Source: Flavobacterium sp. 90 (lineage in GTDB: Bacteria > Bacteroidota > Bacteroidia > Flavobacteriales > Flavobacteriaceae). From it: a stretch of 64,000 nucleotides of DNA. The stretch covers positions 2,728,001 through 2,792,000 of the forward strand of contig NZ_SMGE01000001.1 of assembly GCF_004339525.1 (NCBI RefSeq), in the 5' to 3' direction. Below are positions 26,381-34,911 of this stretch, one piece after another. Positions within the stretch are counted from its first letter, which is position 1. Every line of letters begins with the position of its first letter. Under the pieces are notes generated by a model. That model saw only the letters and a list, made by a program, of their open reading frames with translations, made no database searches and had not been told where the DNA came from. Made by a program: the position numbers and the translations under genes.

Positions 26381-27337
26381 ATGAAAAAAACAATCTTAGG
26401 TTTAGTCCTATTTTTAAGTCTTGTGAGTTGTTCAACAGGTGATTCAGATTCAATTGGAAATGGAGAAGCTAAAGAGGCAAACATGAAAGTTGGCTTTGCA
26501 AATTCTAATACTAAAAAAACTGGAAAAGATGTATTAAGAAATACTTTGCCTGTCGAAATAAAAAGTGTTATAGTAACGGCTGTTAATGGTGGTGTTGCGC
26601 AAGAAAATGTATTTAATTTAGTTGAAAATGGTACAATTGGAGCTGCAAGTGATTTTATATTAAGAAATTTGAAGACTGGAACATCAGAGTTTTCAGTTTT
26701 GACGACTTCAAATGTTGAATCAGCAGGTTGGTATCAGACTGCACCAGTTGTAGAAAATGCATCTGAATCGCTAAATTCGGTATCTCAAAGACTTTTAAAT
26801 AAAACGCCTTCTATTGTTTATAAATCTAAAGCTACAATAACACGAAATGTTGTTGCAGGAGATAATGATGCAATTCAATTTGAATTAGAACCTTTAAACG
26901 GAAGATTGATTTCGTTATTCGCTTTTGCAGAGGATTTAAAAGGACAAGGATATACTGCAAAATTGTTTTGTGGTCAGATTTCTTATGTACTTGGTGCTGA
27001 TCCTGCCTGGAACTTTGAGTGGAATAAAACACCTGTTGCAATTGATTTTACCAGTGAGCAAATTGTAAGTGATTATTTGTGTTCTGGTGATAAAGTTAAT
27101 GATGGTTATTTTTGGACTACTAATGCTGGAAACGGAAGGACATATAGAGTAGAAGTTTATGATGCTGAAGGTGCGTTAGTGAAAATTACTGAATTTCAAG
27201 TTCCTTATATCAATGGTGTGTCTATTAATAATCTTTATACAATTACTTCTGATGGAATGTTAGACAAATCAAGTACACAATCGACTTTTGTGATTACAGA
27301 ACTTAATAATCTTCCTTTTGTTACTATCGATAAGTAA
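26381..27337 (+). CDS. Lipoprotein of unknown function
   Basis: 318 residues with a type II signal peptide and lipobox LVSC (Cys17). The mature protein is rich in Asn, Val and Thr and looks mostly beta-stranded. Motifs such as SVIVTAVNGGVAQENVFNLVENG and RTYRVEVYDAEGALVKITEFQV suggest fimbrial or adhesin-like beta-sandwich domains, as in some Bacteroidota surface lipoproteins. I do not recognise the family. The gene is alone and flanked on both sides by a 39-bp direct repeat. Confidence 0.75.
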   Translation: MKKTILGLVLFLSLVSCSTGDSDSIGNGEAKEANMKVGFANSNTKKTGKDVLRNTLPVEIKSVIVTAVNGGVAQENVFNLVENGTIGAASDFILRNLKTGTSEFSVLTTSNVESAGWYQTAPVVENASESLNSVSQRLLNKTPSIVYKSKATITRNVVAGDNDAIQFELEPLNGRLISLFAFAEDLKGQGYTAKLFCGQISYVLGADPAWNFEWNKTPVAIDFTSEQIVSDYLCSGDKVNDGYFWTTNAGNGRTYRVEVYDAEGALVKITEFQVPYINGVSINNLYTITSDGMLDKSSTQSTFVITELNNLPFVTIDK

Positions 27338-27360
27338 TTTTTAAAAGAAAAGTAAAAGTA

Positions 27361-27405
27361 AAAAATCCCAAATTCGAATCAAAACAGATTTAGAATTTGG
27401 GATTT
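27361..27405. terminator. Hairpin terminator overlapping the right 39-bp direct repeat
   Basis: Arms AATCCCAAATTC/GAATTTGGGATT (27364-27375 and 27393-27404) enclose a 17-nt loop between two convergent genes. Positions 27361-27399 are also the right copy of the direct repeat whose left copy is at 26192-26230. Confidence 0.6.
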
Positions 27406-27429
27406 AAAATATCGGAATTTATTTTCCGT

Positions 27430-29700
27430 TTATGGTTTCAAGATCAAAACTGATGGCGTGTTGTTTAACCATGTGCTTTGAGATTCTATTAATTTTTTCC
27501 AGCTTTCAAGACTTATAATCATTAAGTTTTGGCTTTCTAAAAATTCCTTTTTTAGCGTTCTGTCGTGCATAATCATAATATGATTTGGTGCAATTTGTTC
27601 GATCGAGCGAATTGTTTCCTGAATATCGCGTGTGCTTTTTACTTCGCCGCTTGCATCCAGAACTGTAATTTGCGAGCCATTATTATTGATTAATTTTTTT
27701 GCATATTCTATTAAAAAAGCATCTTCTTTACTGAAAATCGGCATGAATACCTGATTGACTTCTTCTAATTCTTTGTCAATAAAAATCCCGACAGGCATTT
27801 TACTTTTTGCAATGATATGACGCGTTCTTTCGTCAAAAGGAGAGTTTTCGAACAAACCTTCTTTTCCGGTAAACTTATCAATTAAACGATCCGGATTTAC
27901 AATTCGGGTTGTGAAACCAAGGATTTTCCCCAGTAAAGTTCCGTCAAAAATAGACTGACCTAAACCAACTAACAATAAATCGTATTCGCCTTGATTTGCC
28001 GTGTCAATAATATCAGTGTCAATATCATTGGTTACTTTAAAAACGCTTAACATATTTTGATTCAATCGTTCTGATTCTTCAATAACCGGAACCAGCATTT
28101 TACGCTCGTGATCTTTAACGTCAAACGAATGTATTTCGGTACTTAGAGAAAGATGCATTGCGGTTACAATCGAATTATCTCCTTGTTTTTTGACTAAACT
28201 ATTTGCAATCTGAAGTAGTTTTTTTCCTTTTTCTGGCGTTGCAAAAGAAAGCAGGATTTTGTATTTGCTTTTGTTTCCAATTTCCTGAGGAACTGCGGTC
28301 ATTTTATCTTTAAAAATAAATCCGATAAAATCAAGCGCGGGACCTGTCATAAAAGTCGTTACCAAAGCCATAATAACCATCATGGTAAAAATTTCTGTAG
28401 ATAAAACGCCTAAATCATAACCAATATTTAGGACAACTAATTCCATTAAACCTCTTGTGTTCATCAAAGCTCCAATCGCTAAACTGTCTTTCCAGCTTTG
28501 TCCGACAAATTTTGCGGCAAAAGCACTTCCAAAGAATTTTCCAACAACGGCAACGGCGATAATTACTCCGGTTACTTTCCATAAATAAGGATCATTCAAT
28601 AAACCTATTTGTGTACGTAAACCTGTAAATACAAAGAATAAAGGCAATAAAACGATGATGGCAACGTCTTCGACTTTTTCGATAAAAATATTTCTGAATT
28701 TGTTGTTTTCCGGCATAATTGCTCCGGCTAAGAAAGCACCAAATAAAGCGTGAATTCCGATTAATTCCGATGCGTAAGCAGAGAATAAAAGTGTGATGAA
28801 AAAGATTGCTACAACCGGTTTATTCAAACTTTCGCGAGTTGAATTCAAATCTCCAACGCGTTTCAGGAAAGGGCGAACTATTTTTAGCATTACAATTACA
28901 TACAAAATAGCCAAACCTATCACATATAAAGCACTTGTAAATGAACCTGCTTTTACAATAGCAATTACAACGGCAAGAATACACCAAGCTGTAATATCAT
29001 CGGCAGCAGCACAAGTAATGGCGATGGTTCCTAATTTTGTTTTTTGCATGCCTCGTTCCTGCACAATTCTGGCGAGAACCGGAAACGCAGTAATACTCAT
29101 AGCAATTCCCATAAATAATCCGAAAGAAGCAAACTCAACACCAACAGGGGCAAAAGTATGGTAGATAAAATAAGCCAGAGTTAATCCCAATGCAAATGGA
29201 ATTACAATACTTGCGTGACTAATTACTACAGCATCATGTGCTTTGTTTTTTAATACTTTCAAGTCTAATTCCATTCCAATCACGAACATGAAAAGAATTA
29301 AACCAATCTGACTTAAAAATTGTAGATTTCCTAAAGATTCTTTTGGAAATAAAGCGTGTGAGAATTCCGGAAAATACATTCCGACTAATGATGGTCCAAG
29401 GACAATACCGGCAATCATTTCGCCAATTACAGAAGGTTGTCCTATTTTTCTAAAAAACCATCCGAATAAACGGGCAACTAAAATTATAGTAACAATTTGA
29501 GCTAATAAAATTGCTAAAGGATGTTGCAGGTTTTCTACCATAGAATGAAGAAAATCATTCCAGTGATTACTTTGAATTTGTTTGTGTACGATTCCGCGTC
29601 CTACTTCTAGTGCGGCACCTTTTGAAATTACCCAATATATGAGAGCTGTAAAACCGCCAATAACTGTAATGTAAAATAAGGAGTTTTTTATGTTATTCAT
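27430..29700 (-). CDS. Cation:proton antiporter (CPA2/KefB type) with C-terminal universal-stress-like domain
   Basis: 756 residues. An N-terminal helix precedes a Na+/H+ exchanger domain (about 55-460) with a dozen membrane segments and motifs IGQPSVIGEMIAGIVLGPSL, AADDITAWC (paired Asp of CPA2 antiporters) and MNTRGLMELVVLNIGYDLG. The C-terminal 280 residues are cytoplasmic and look like one or two USP-type nucleotide-binding domains (YDLLLVGLGQ, MPVGIFIDK). It probably exchanges Na+ or K+ for H+ for pH or ion balance. It is transcribed alone. Confidence 0.9.
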   Translation of the reverse strand: MNNIKNSLFYITVIGGFTALIYWVISKGAALEVGRGIVHKQIQSNHWNDFLHSMVENLQHPLAILLAQIVTIILVARLFGWFFRKIGQPSVIGEMIAGIVLGPSLVGMYFPEFSHALFPKESLGNLQFLSQIGLILFMFVIGMELDLKVLKNKAHDAVVISHASIVIPFALGLTLAYFIYHTFAPVGVEFASFGLFMGIAMSITAFPVLARIVQERGMQKTKLGTIAITCAAADDITAWCILAVVIAIVKAGSFTSALYVIGLAILYVIVMLKIVRPFLKRVGDLNSTRESLNKPVVAIFFITLLFSAYASELIGIHALFGAFLAGAIMPENNKFRNIFIEKVEDVAIIVLLPLFFVFTGLRTQIGLLNDPYLWKVTGVIIAVAVVGKFFGSAFAAKFVGQSWKDSLAIGALMNTRGLMELVVLNIGYDLGVLSTEIFTMMVIMALVTTFMTGPALDFIGFIFKDKMTAVPQEIGNKSKYKILLSFATPEKGKKLLQIANSLVKKQGDNSIVTAMHLSLSTEIHSFDVKDHERKMLVPVIEESERLNQNMLSVFKVTNDIDTDIIDTANQGEYDLLLVGLGQSIFDGTLLGKILGFTTRIVNPDRLIDKFTGKEGLFENSPFDERTRHIIAKSKMPVGIFIDKELEEVNQVFMPIFSKEDAFLIEYAKKLINNNGSQITVLDASGEVKSTRDIQETIRSIEQIAPNHIMIMHDRTLKKEFLESQNLMIISLESWKKLIESQSTWLNNTPSVLILKP

Positions 29701-29814
29701 AACTCGTTTTTTAGATTTTAATGCTGCAAATATCAGAACTGAGAATTAAGTGAAAAAGGATTTTTAAACCTAATTTTCAATGTATGTAACAAGTCCGAAA
29801 AACTTTGTAATAAG

Positions 29815-30534
29815 TTATAATTTTACCTTTTTCAAAAAGTCAGAACGATAGGTTTCGCTTAAAATTAAAGTACTGTTTTTGTCATTTTTTTCTAAATGAT
29901 ACAGAACAATTTCGTTATGATTGAAGAATTTAATCGCTTTTACAGCAACAATTTCTTTTTTGTTGATTCGGCAAAAATCAGCGTCAGGTAATTCGTTTAA
30001 AAGTGTGTCGAATTTAACGTTTTTCAGGTTTAGAAAACTTCCGTCAGTCAGCAAAACTGTTTTATCTCGACTATCACTAATGGCTGTTTTGATATACTGA
30101 ATCTGATTAAAATACAATAAGGTTTTCCCTTTGTCGGTATTCAACTGGATAAATTTTTTGGAAGCATCAGGTTTTTCAAAACGTTCAAAAGCTTTTGAGA
30201 TTGCTTTTTGCAAACGTTCTAGTTTTACCGGTTTTGTGATGTAATCTACTGCGTCGATATTAAAGGCATCGGCGGCATATTCTTTATAAGCCGTACAAAA
30301 AATAACCAATTTATTATGGAGCAATTCTGCCAGATGCAAACCGTCCATTCCCGGCATTTCGATATCTGAAATCAGTAAATCAAAATCGAGATTCGGAATA
30401 TCTGCAAGGAGTTTTTCAGGATTATTGAATGTCTTTACGATTTCGATTTCCGGAATTTGTTCGCAAAGCATTTTCAGGTACATTAATCCCGGTAACTCAT
30501 CGTCCAGAAGCAAGCATTTCAGTTTTGTATTCAA
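29815..30534 (-). CDS. LytTR-family response regulator
   Basis: 239 residues. A receiver domain (about 5-120) has Asp57 (LLISDIEMPGMDG) and KPVKLERL. A C-terminal LytTR DNA-binding domain (about 135-236) has FIQLNTDKGKTLLYFNQIQYIKT and the FCRINKKEIVAVKAIKFF end. It overlaps the kinase gene upstream by 38 bp, so the pair is an operon. LytTR regulators in Bacteroidota often act on the cell envelope or on neighbouring genes, but no target can be named here. Confidence 0.93.
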   Translation of the reverse strand: MNTKLKCLLLDDELPGLMYLKMLCEQIPEIEIVKTFNNPEKLLADIPNLDFDLLISDIEMPGMDGLHLAELLHNKLVIFCTAYKEYAADAFNIDAVDYITKPVKLERLQKAISKAFERFEKPDASKKFIQLNTDKGKTLLYFNQIQYIKTAISDSRDKTVLLTDGSFLNLKNVKFDTLLNELPDADFCRINKKEIVAVKAIKFFNHNEIVLYHLEKNDKNSTLILSETYRSDFLKKVKL

Positions 30535-31255
30535 GTAAATCTATTTTTAGATGAGCGATATAAATGTCGTTTTCTACGAATTTATCGAGTTTGAAATTAT
30601 TCTTATATATAATGCGCAATCGGTGTTCTAAAGTTGCATGACCAAAACCGCTTCGTTCTTTTTTTAATACTTTTTTATCCGAAATTTTATTCGAAACCGT
30701 CATAAAAAAACTATTGTCTCTAAACTCAAAAACTACCGAAATAAAAGCATCTGCACTTTGCAAATCAGCGTGTTTAAAGGCATTTTCGATTAAATCAATA
30801 GAAATTAAAGGCGCCAATAAAGGTTGTTCGTATAATTTATCGTCCTTATTGATATTGGTTTTGATTTTTAATTCAAAAAGCGGACTAATCTTGATTTTAT
30901 TGATTTCGATTAGATTCAACGCAAAATCAATTTCTTCTTTAGCGGTGACAAACTTCTTTTTGCTTTCGTATAAAATATAGTCTAAAACATTCGCCAATTT
31001 ATCCAATGCAAAATACGTTTGATAAGCATGCGATTGAATCGAATTCAGGATATTCTTAAACAAATGCGGATTCAGTTTTGATTCCAGAGTTTCTAACTGC
31101 AAATCATTAACTTTCATTTCGAGCGCATAAAAACTCTTTTCGGCATCATCTTTTGCTTTTTTGAATTGCATTAATTGATAAAACAAAAAGCAGATAATGG
31201 CGATTAGCAATAAAAGAATTGCCAGAAATATAAAAGTTATTGTGTTGTCTTGCAT
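30497..31255 (-). CDS. LytS-type sensor histidine kinase
   Basis: 252 residues. One N-terminal membrane helix (about 7-28) and a short coiled coil are followed by a His_kinase domain with phosphoacceptor His64 in SKLNPHLFKNILNSIQSHAY. A degenerate HATPase follows, with PLISIDLIENAFKHA and SGFGHATLEHRL. No sensor domain is present beyond the membrane helix. It is co-transcribed with the LytTR regulator (38-bp overlap), its evident partner. Confidence 0.92.
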   Translation of the reverse strand: MQDNTITFIFLAILLLLIAIICFLFYQLMQFKKAKDDAEKSFYALEMKVNDLQLETLESKLNPHLFKNILNSIQSHAYQTYFALDKLANVLDYILYESKKKFVTAKEEIDFALNLIEINKIKISPLFELKIKTNINKDDKLYEQPLLAPLISIDLIENAFKHADLQSADAFISVVFEFRDNSFFMTVSNKISDKKVLKKERSGFGHATLEHRLRIIYKNNFKLDKFVENDIYIAHLKIDLLEYKTEMLASGR

Positions 31256-31640
31256 TGTTATGTAAAGTTAAAAGTTTTTTTGCCCGCGGATTTTACGGAT
31301 AAAACGGGTTGTCACAGATTTTCTTTTTATACTATTTCAATGAATAAAATTATCTGCTTAAATCCGCTTAATCTGCGAAATCTGCGTGCTATTTTTTTCG
31401 CCACGAATTTCACGAATGAGCACGAATTAATATTAAATCAATCTGTGTAGATCTTTTTAATCTGCGAAATCTGCGTGCTATTTTTTGCCACTGATTAGAA
31501 TGATTAAAAAGATTTTTTCTAATTATTTACTAAAAATTAATCTGTGAGAATCTGTGTAATCTGTGGCATGTTTTATTATTTTAAAAATAAAAAAAAACCG
31601 CGTGTATCTGTTTAATCCGCAAGATTCGTGGGTAATATTT
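31256..31640. repeat. Gap made of repeated AATCTGTG/CACGAAT-type words
   Basis: 385 bp with no gene. Words related to AATCTGCGAAATCTGCGTGC recur at about 31369 and 31461, AATCTGTGTAATCTGTGGC at about 31550, and CACGAATTTCACGAATGAGCACGAATT at about 31402. Related sequence is at 34505-34560 and 42406-42468. A plus-strand open frame across it is an accident of the repeats. Confidence 0.65.
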
Positions 31641-31970
31641 CTAATGACTAGAAACAAACTTCAACCCAATAATTGAAGCGATTAAAGTCGAAAGAAAAAA
31701 TATTCTCCAGAAAGTTGCCGGTTCTTTAAAAATTAAAATTCCAACCAAAACAGTTCCAACGGCGCCAATTCCTGTCCACACGGCATATGCGGTTCCAATT
31801 GGTAAAACCTGAGTGGCTTTATATAATAAAAGCATACTGATCGAAAGACAAACGAAAAACCCAATCATCCAGTAAGTTGATAGAATTCCTGTTGTTTCTT
31901 TGGCTTTGCCTAAACAAGATGCAAATCCAACTTCAAAAAGTCCTGCAATTATTAATAAAATCCAATTCAT
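31641..31970 (-). CDS. SMR-family small exporter (Gdx/SugE-like)
   Basis: 109 residues with four membrane helices. The essential glutamate is Glu13 (IIAGLFEVGFA), and the signature GTAYAVWTGIGAVGTVLVGILIFKE covers helix 3. The pattern fits the Gdx/SugE branch, which exports guanidinium, better than EmrE-type multidrug transporters, but this is inferred from short motifs. It works as an antiparallel dimer in the inner membrane. No guanidine riboswitch is seen upstream. Confidence 0.9.
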   Translation of the reverse strand: MNWILLIIAGLFEVGFASCLGKAKETTGILSTYWMIGFFVCLSISMLLLYKATQVLPIGTAYAVWTGIGAVGTVLVGILIFKEPATFWRIFFLSTLIASIIGLKFVSSH

Positions 31971-32120
31971 TTTCCTTTCATTTTTAAATTAAGTACAAAT
32001 ATGAGAAAAGCTAACGTAGGATTGTGCAAATCATCTAATTTTTCCTAAAAATCACATTATCAAATATGTTAACAAACCGTAAAAACGACCTGAATATTTA
32101 TGATTTCGAGCACTTTTCAC

Positions 32121-32128
32121 TACATTTG
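32121..32128 (+). promoter_or_regulatory. -7 promoter box for the MMPL exporter gene
   Basis: TACATTTG, an exact TAnnTTTG match. It lies between two possible starts (32100 and 32148), so the upstream ATG would not be on the transcript. This decides for ATG 32148. Confidence 0.65.
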
Positions 32129-32147
32129 CATCCATTTTAAAGAATTT

Positions 32148-34505
32148 ATGAAAAACGCTGTACAAGTTGGATTTTGGGAAAAACTAGCCAGAATCATACT
32201 TAAAAATAGAATTGCGATACTCGTTGGGGTTTCGGCTTTGACAATTTTCCTTGGTTATCAATGGAAAAATCTTGCTATGACCTATACCGAAGCAAACTTG
32301 CTTCCTAAAAATCATGTCGCAAATAAAGACTATCAAAAGTTCCTAAGTAAATTTGGAGAAGAAGGAAATTTAGTAGTAATTGGGTTTCAGGATCCGAAAT
32401 TTTTTACGCCTAAAAATTATGCTGCCTGGAATGAATTAATGACAGGTTTAAAGAATTCTAAAGAAGTTGATTTGGTGGTTTCTTTAAATGATTTGAAAAA
32501 ATTAGAAAAAGATACTGTTAACGAAAAATTCGTTCTTGCACCTTTTATAAATCAAGATAAAGCGAAAGACCCTGAGTATTTAAAAAAGGTTCAATACGAT
32601 TTATTTCATAATTTACCTTTTTACGAAGGTTTGCTTTTTAATAAAGAAAGCGGAAGTATTCGTTCAGCAGTTTACATTAATAAAGCACTTGTAAATACAG
32701 CCGAAAGAAAAACTTTTATCCTTGAAAATCTGGTTCCGAAAATCGATAAATTCGAAAAAACTACCGGAATCGATTTGAAAGTTTCCGGAATGCCTTACAT
32801 CAGAACAATCAATGCTGATAATATGAAAGGGGAAATCGGGCTCTTTATTGGCGCGGCTTTACTGACGGTTTCATTGATTTTCTTTTTCTTTTTCCGTTCT
32901 TTCAGAGCAACGTTTTTATCCATTTGTATTTTACTTGTTGGTGTAATCTGGTCTTTTGGAACACTTGGATTATTTCATTATAAAATTACGATTTTAACGG
33001 CTATTATTCCGCCATTAATTATTGTAATTGGTATTACGAATTGTATTTTCCTGATCAATAAATATCAGCAGGAAATTAAACTGCACAACAATCAGGCAAA
33101 GGCTTTGCAACGTATTATTTCTAAAATTGGAGTTTCGACTTTAATGACGAATTTAACAACGGCGATAGGTTTTGCAACATTCATGATTACAGGAAACGAC
33201 CTGCTTTTTGAGTTTGGTTTAGTGACTTCAATCAATGTGATTTCGGTTTATTTATTGACGCTTTTAATTGTGCCAATTGTGTACAGCTTTATGGATGTTC
33301 CGGGAGAAAAACATTTGTATCATTTGACTAAAACGTATATTTCGACTTTATTGGATTTTGTCGAAAATGTGGTAAAAAACAAGCGAAAAGTAATTTATAC
33401 GATTTACGGATTGTTATTGGTTTTTAGTGTAATTGGAGTTTCTCAAATGAAAGTTTCAGGAAGTTTGATTGGCGAAATGCCAAAAAGTGCTTCTTTCTTT
33501 AAAGATATTTTATTCTACGAAAAAGAGTTTAACGGTGTAATGCCGCTCGAAATTATGATTGACACCAAACATAAAAAAGGTGTTATGAAATTGTCGACGA
33601 TGCGCAAAATGGATGAACTGCAAAATACTATTGCAAGTCTTCCGGAATTGTCAAAACCTGTTTCTGTGGTGAATCTGGTTAAATATTCGAAACAGGCTTT
33701 TTATAACGGAAACCCGGAATATTATCAATTGCCAACTTCGCAGGAACAAGCTTTTATTTTGTCGTATGCTAAAAATGCAACAAAAAATAGCAAAGACAAT
33801 TTAATGAAAAGTTATGTTGATTCGACTGGACAATATGCCCGAATCACCACTTTTATGAGAGATATTGGTACGGATGAAATGGCGAAAGTGGAGAAAAAAC
33901 TGCATTCAAAAATTGATGAGATTTTCCCGAAAGATCGTTACGAAGTTACCATTACCGGAAAAGCATTGGTTTTCCAGAAAGGAACATCATATTTAGTTGA
34001 CAACTTAATAGAATCGTTGATTTTTGCGATTTTGGTAATTGCGATTTTGATGCTTTATTTATTCAGATCGTTCAAAATGGTAATGGCATCTGTAATTACG
34101 AATATTTTGCCGCTTTGTATTACGTCCGGATTGATGGGTTATTTCGGAATTCCGTTGAAACCTTCTACAATTTTAGTATTCAGTATTGCGTTTGGAATCT
34201 CGGTTGATAATGCGATTCAGTTTATGGCGAAGTACAAACACGATTTGATTCAAAGTAACGGAAAAGTTAAACGTTCTGTTTTCAGCGCTTTGAGAGAAAC
34301 TGGAATCAGTACTTTTTATACTTCGGTAGTTTTGATTTTAGGATTTGCTACTTTCACGCTTTCAAGCTTTAGCGGAACAATTGCGCTTGGAGGATTAATT
34401 TCTTGTACTTTGGCATTTGCAATGTTTGCTAATTTATTGGTTCTTCCGGCTTTGGTTTTGACTTTTGAAAAGAAGAAGGCTAAGAAAGAGGATTTGGAAG
34501 GATAA
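32148..34505 (+). CDS. MMPL/RND-family exporter
   Basis: 785 residues from ATG 32148, chosen because a promoter box lies just upstream of it. The two halves each have a membrane helix, a large periplasmic loop and a bundle of five helices: residues about 20-400 and 410-785. IPPLIIVIGITNCIFLINKYQ in the first half and FSIAFGISVDNAIQFMAKYKHD in the second are the RND helix-4 regions with the proton-relay Asp in the second half. Proteins of this form export lipids, hopanoids or small molecules; the substrate is unknown. No adaptor or outer-membrane channel gene is adjacent. Confidence 0.9.
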   Translation: MKNAVQVGFWEKLARIILKNRIAILVGVSALTIFLGYQWKNLAMTYTEANLLPKNHVANKDYQKFLSKFGEEGNLVVIGFQDPKFFTPKNYAAWNELMTGLKNSKEVDLVVSLNDLKKLEKDTVNEKFVLAPFINQDKAKDPEYLKKVQYDLFHNLPFYEGLLFNKESGSIRSAVYINKALVNTAERKTFILENLVPKIDKFEKTTGIDLKVSGMPYIRTINADNMKGEIGLFIGAALLTVSLIFFFFFRSFRATFLSICILLVGVIWSFGTLGLFHYKITILTAIIPPLIIVIGITNCIFLINKYQQEIKLHNNQAKALQRIISKIGVSTLMTNLTTAIGFATFMITGNDLLFEFGLVTSINVISVYLLTLLIVPIVYSFMDVPGEKHLYHLTKTYISTLLDFVENVVKNKRKVIYTIYGLLLVFSVIGVSQMKVSGSLIGEMPKSASFFKDILFYEKEFNGVMPLEIMIDTKHKKGVMKLSTMRKMDELQNTIASLPELSKPVSVVNLVKYSKQAFYNGNPEYYQLPTSQEQAFILSYAKNATKNSKDNLMKSYVDSTGQYARITTFMRDIGTDEMAKVEKKLHSKIDEIFPKDRYEVTITGKALVFQKGTSYLVDNLIESLIFAILVIAILMLYLFRSFKMVMASVITNILPLCITSGLMGYFGIPLKPSTILVFSIAFGISVDNAIQFMAKYKHDLIQSNGKVKRSVFSALRETGISTFYTSVVLILGFATFTLSSFSGTIALGGLISCTLAFAMFANLLVLPALVLTFEKKKAKKEDLEG

Positions 34506-34570
34506 ACACGAATTTACTTCGTCTGTTCGCTTTCGCTCGAGTCACGAATTAGCACGAATTGATAGTTTGA

Positions 34571-34603
34571 ATCTTTGTCAAAGTTTTGAACTTTGACAAA
34601 GAT
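34571..34603. repeat. 33-bp palindrome, copy 1 of 4
   Basis: Arms of 15 bp (ATCTTTGTCAAAGTT and its exact inverse) around TTG. Other copies are at 42357-42389, 50351-50383 and 54711-54743. It lies about 65 bp downstream of the MMPL gene. The third stem pair is T-A here. Confidence 0.9.
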
Positions 34604-34634
34604 TATAGACAATATTCTTTTTACGCAAAGTTTA

Positions 34635-34717
34635 GTCCTTGCGAGGAACGAAGCAATCTCATTTGCTAAATCAACTAATTATTTTGTTAGTGTGATTGCT
34701 TCGTTCCTCGCAAGGAC
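34635..34717. repeat. 83-bp element with 24-bp perfect inverted repeats
   Basis: Arms at 34635-34658 and 34694-34717 contain CCTTGCGAGGAACGAAGCAA and its inverse, around a 35-bp centre. Half-copies of the same family (GTCATT-GAGGAA-GAAGCAATCT) are at about 61838-61862 and, changed, at 25929-25950. It looks like a miniature inverted-repeat element. No flanking duplication is evident. Confidence 0.8.
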
Positions 34718-34755
34718 AAAAAAATAAGAAACAATTGCCTCTTAGAAAAACGAAA

Positions 34756-34838
34756 AGCCCTAGCCCTGATAGTAGCGGCATCCTTTTTATTGCTCCTTTA
34801 GCAATAAAAAGATATAGCGGATAGCGGGAAACAGCTAC
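34756..34838 (+). ncRNA. Structured element upstream of asnS (possible non-coding RNA or dispersed element)
   Basis: A perfect 11-bp hairpin, CTTTTTATTGC (34783-34793) with GCAATAAAAAG (34801-34811), lies inside an outer pairing GTAGC/GCTAC (34772-34776 and 34834-34838). It is flanked by AGCCCTGATAGTAGCGGCAT on the left and GATATAGCGGATAGCGGGAA on the right. From memory, very similar sequence with a variable inner hairpin recurs in Flavobacterium genomes, but I cannot verify this here. It lies upstream of the asnS -7 box, so it is not part of that leader. Confidence 0.45.
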
Positions 34839-34858
34839 AAAAATTAATTATTATCGTT

Positions 34859-34866
34859 TATATTTG
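34859..34866 (+). promoter_or_regulatory. -7 promoter box for asnS
   Basis: TATATTTG, an exact TAnnTTTG match, 45 bp before the asnS ATG. Confidence 0.65.
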
Positions 34867-34911
34867 CAGTTATTACACAACAAATAATTTAATTTCAATA
34901 TTATATATAAA

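Noticed and set aside
31250..31450. A 66-codon plus-strand open frame
   Set aside because: It is made of AATCTGCG/CACGAAT repeat words and starts inside the kinase gene.
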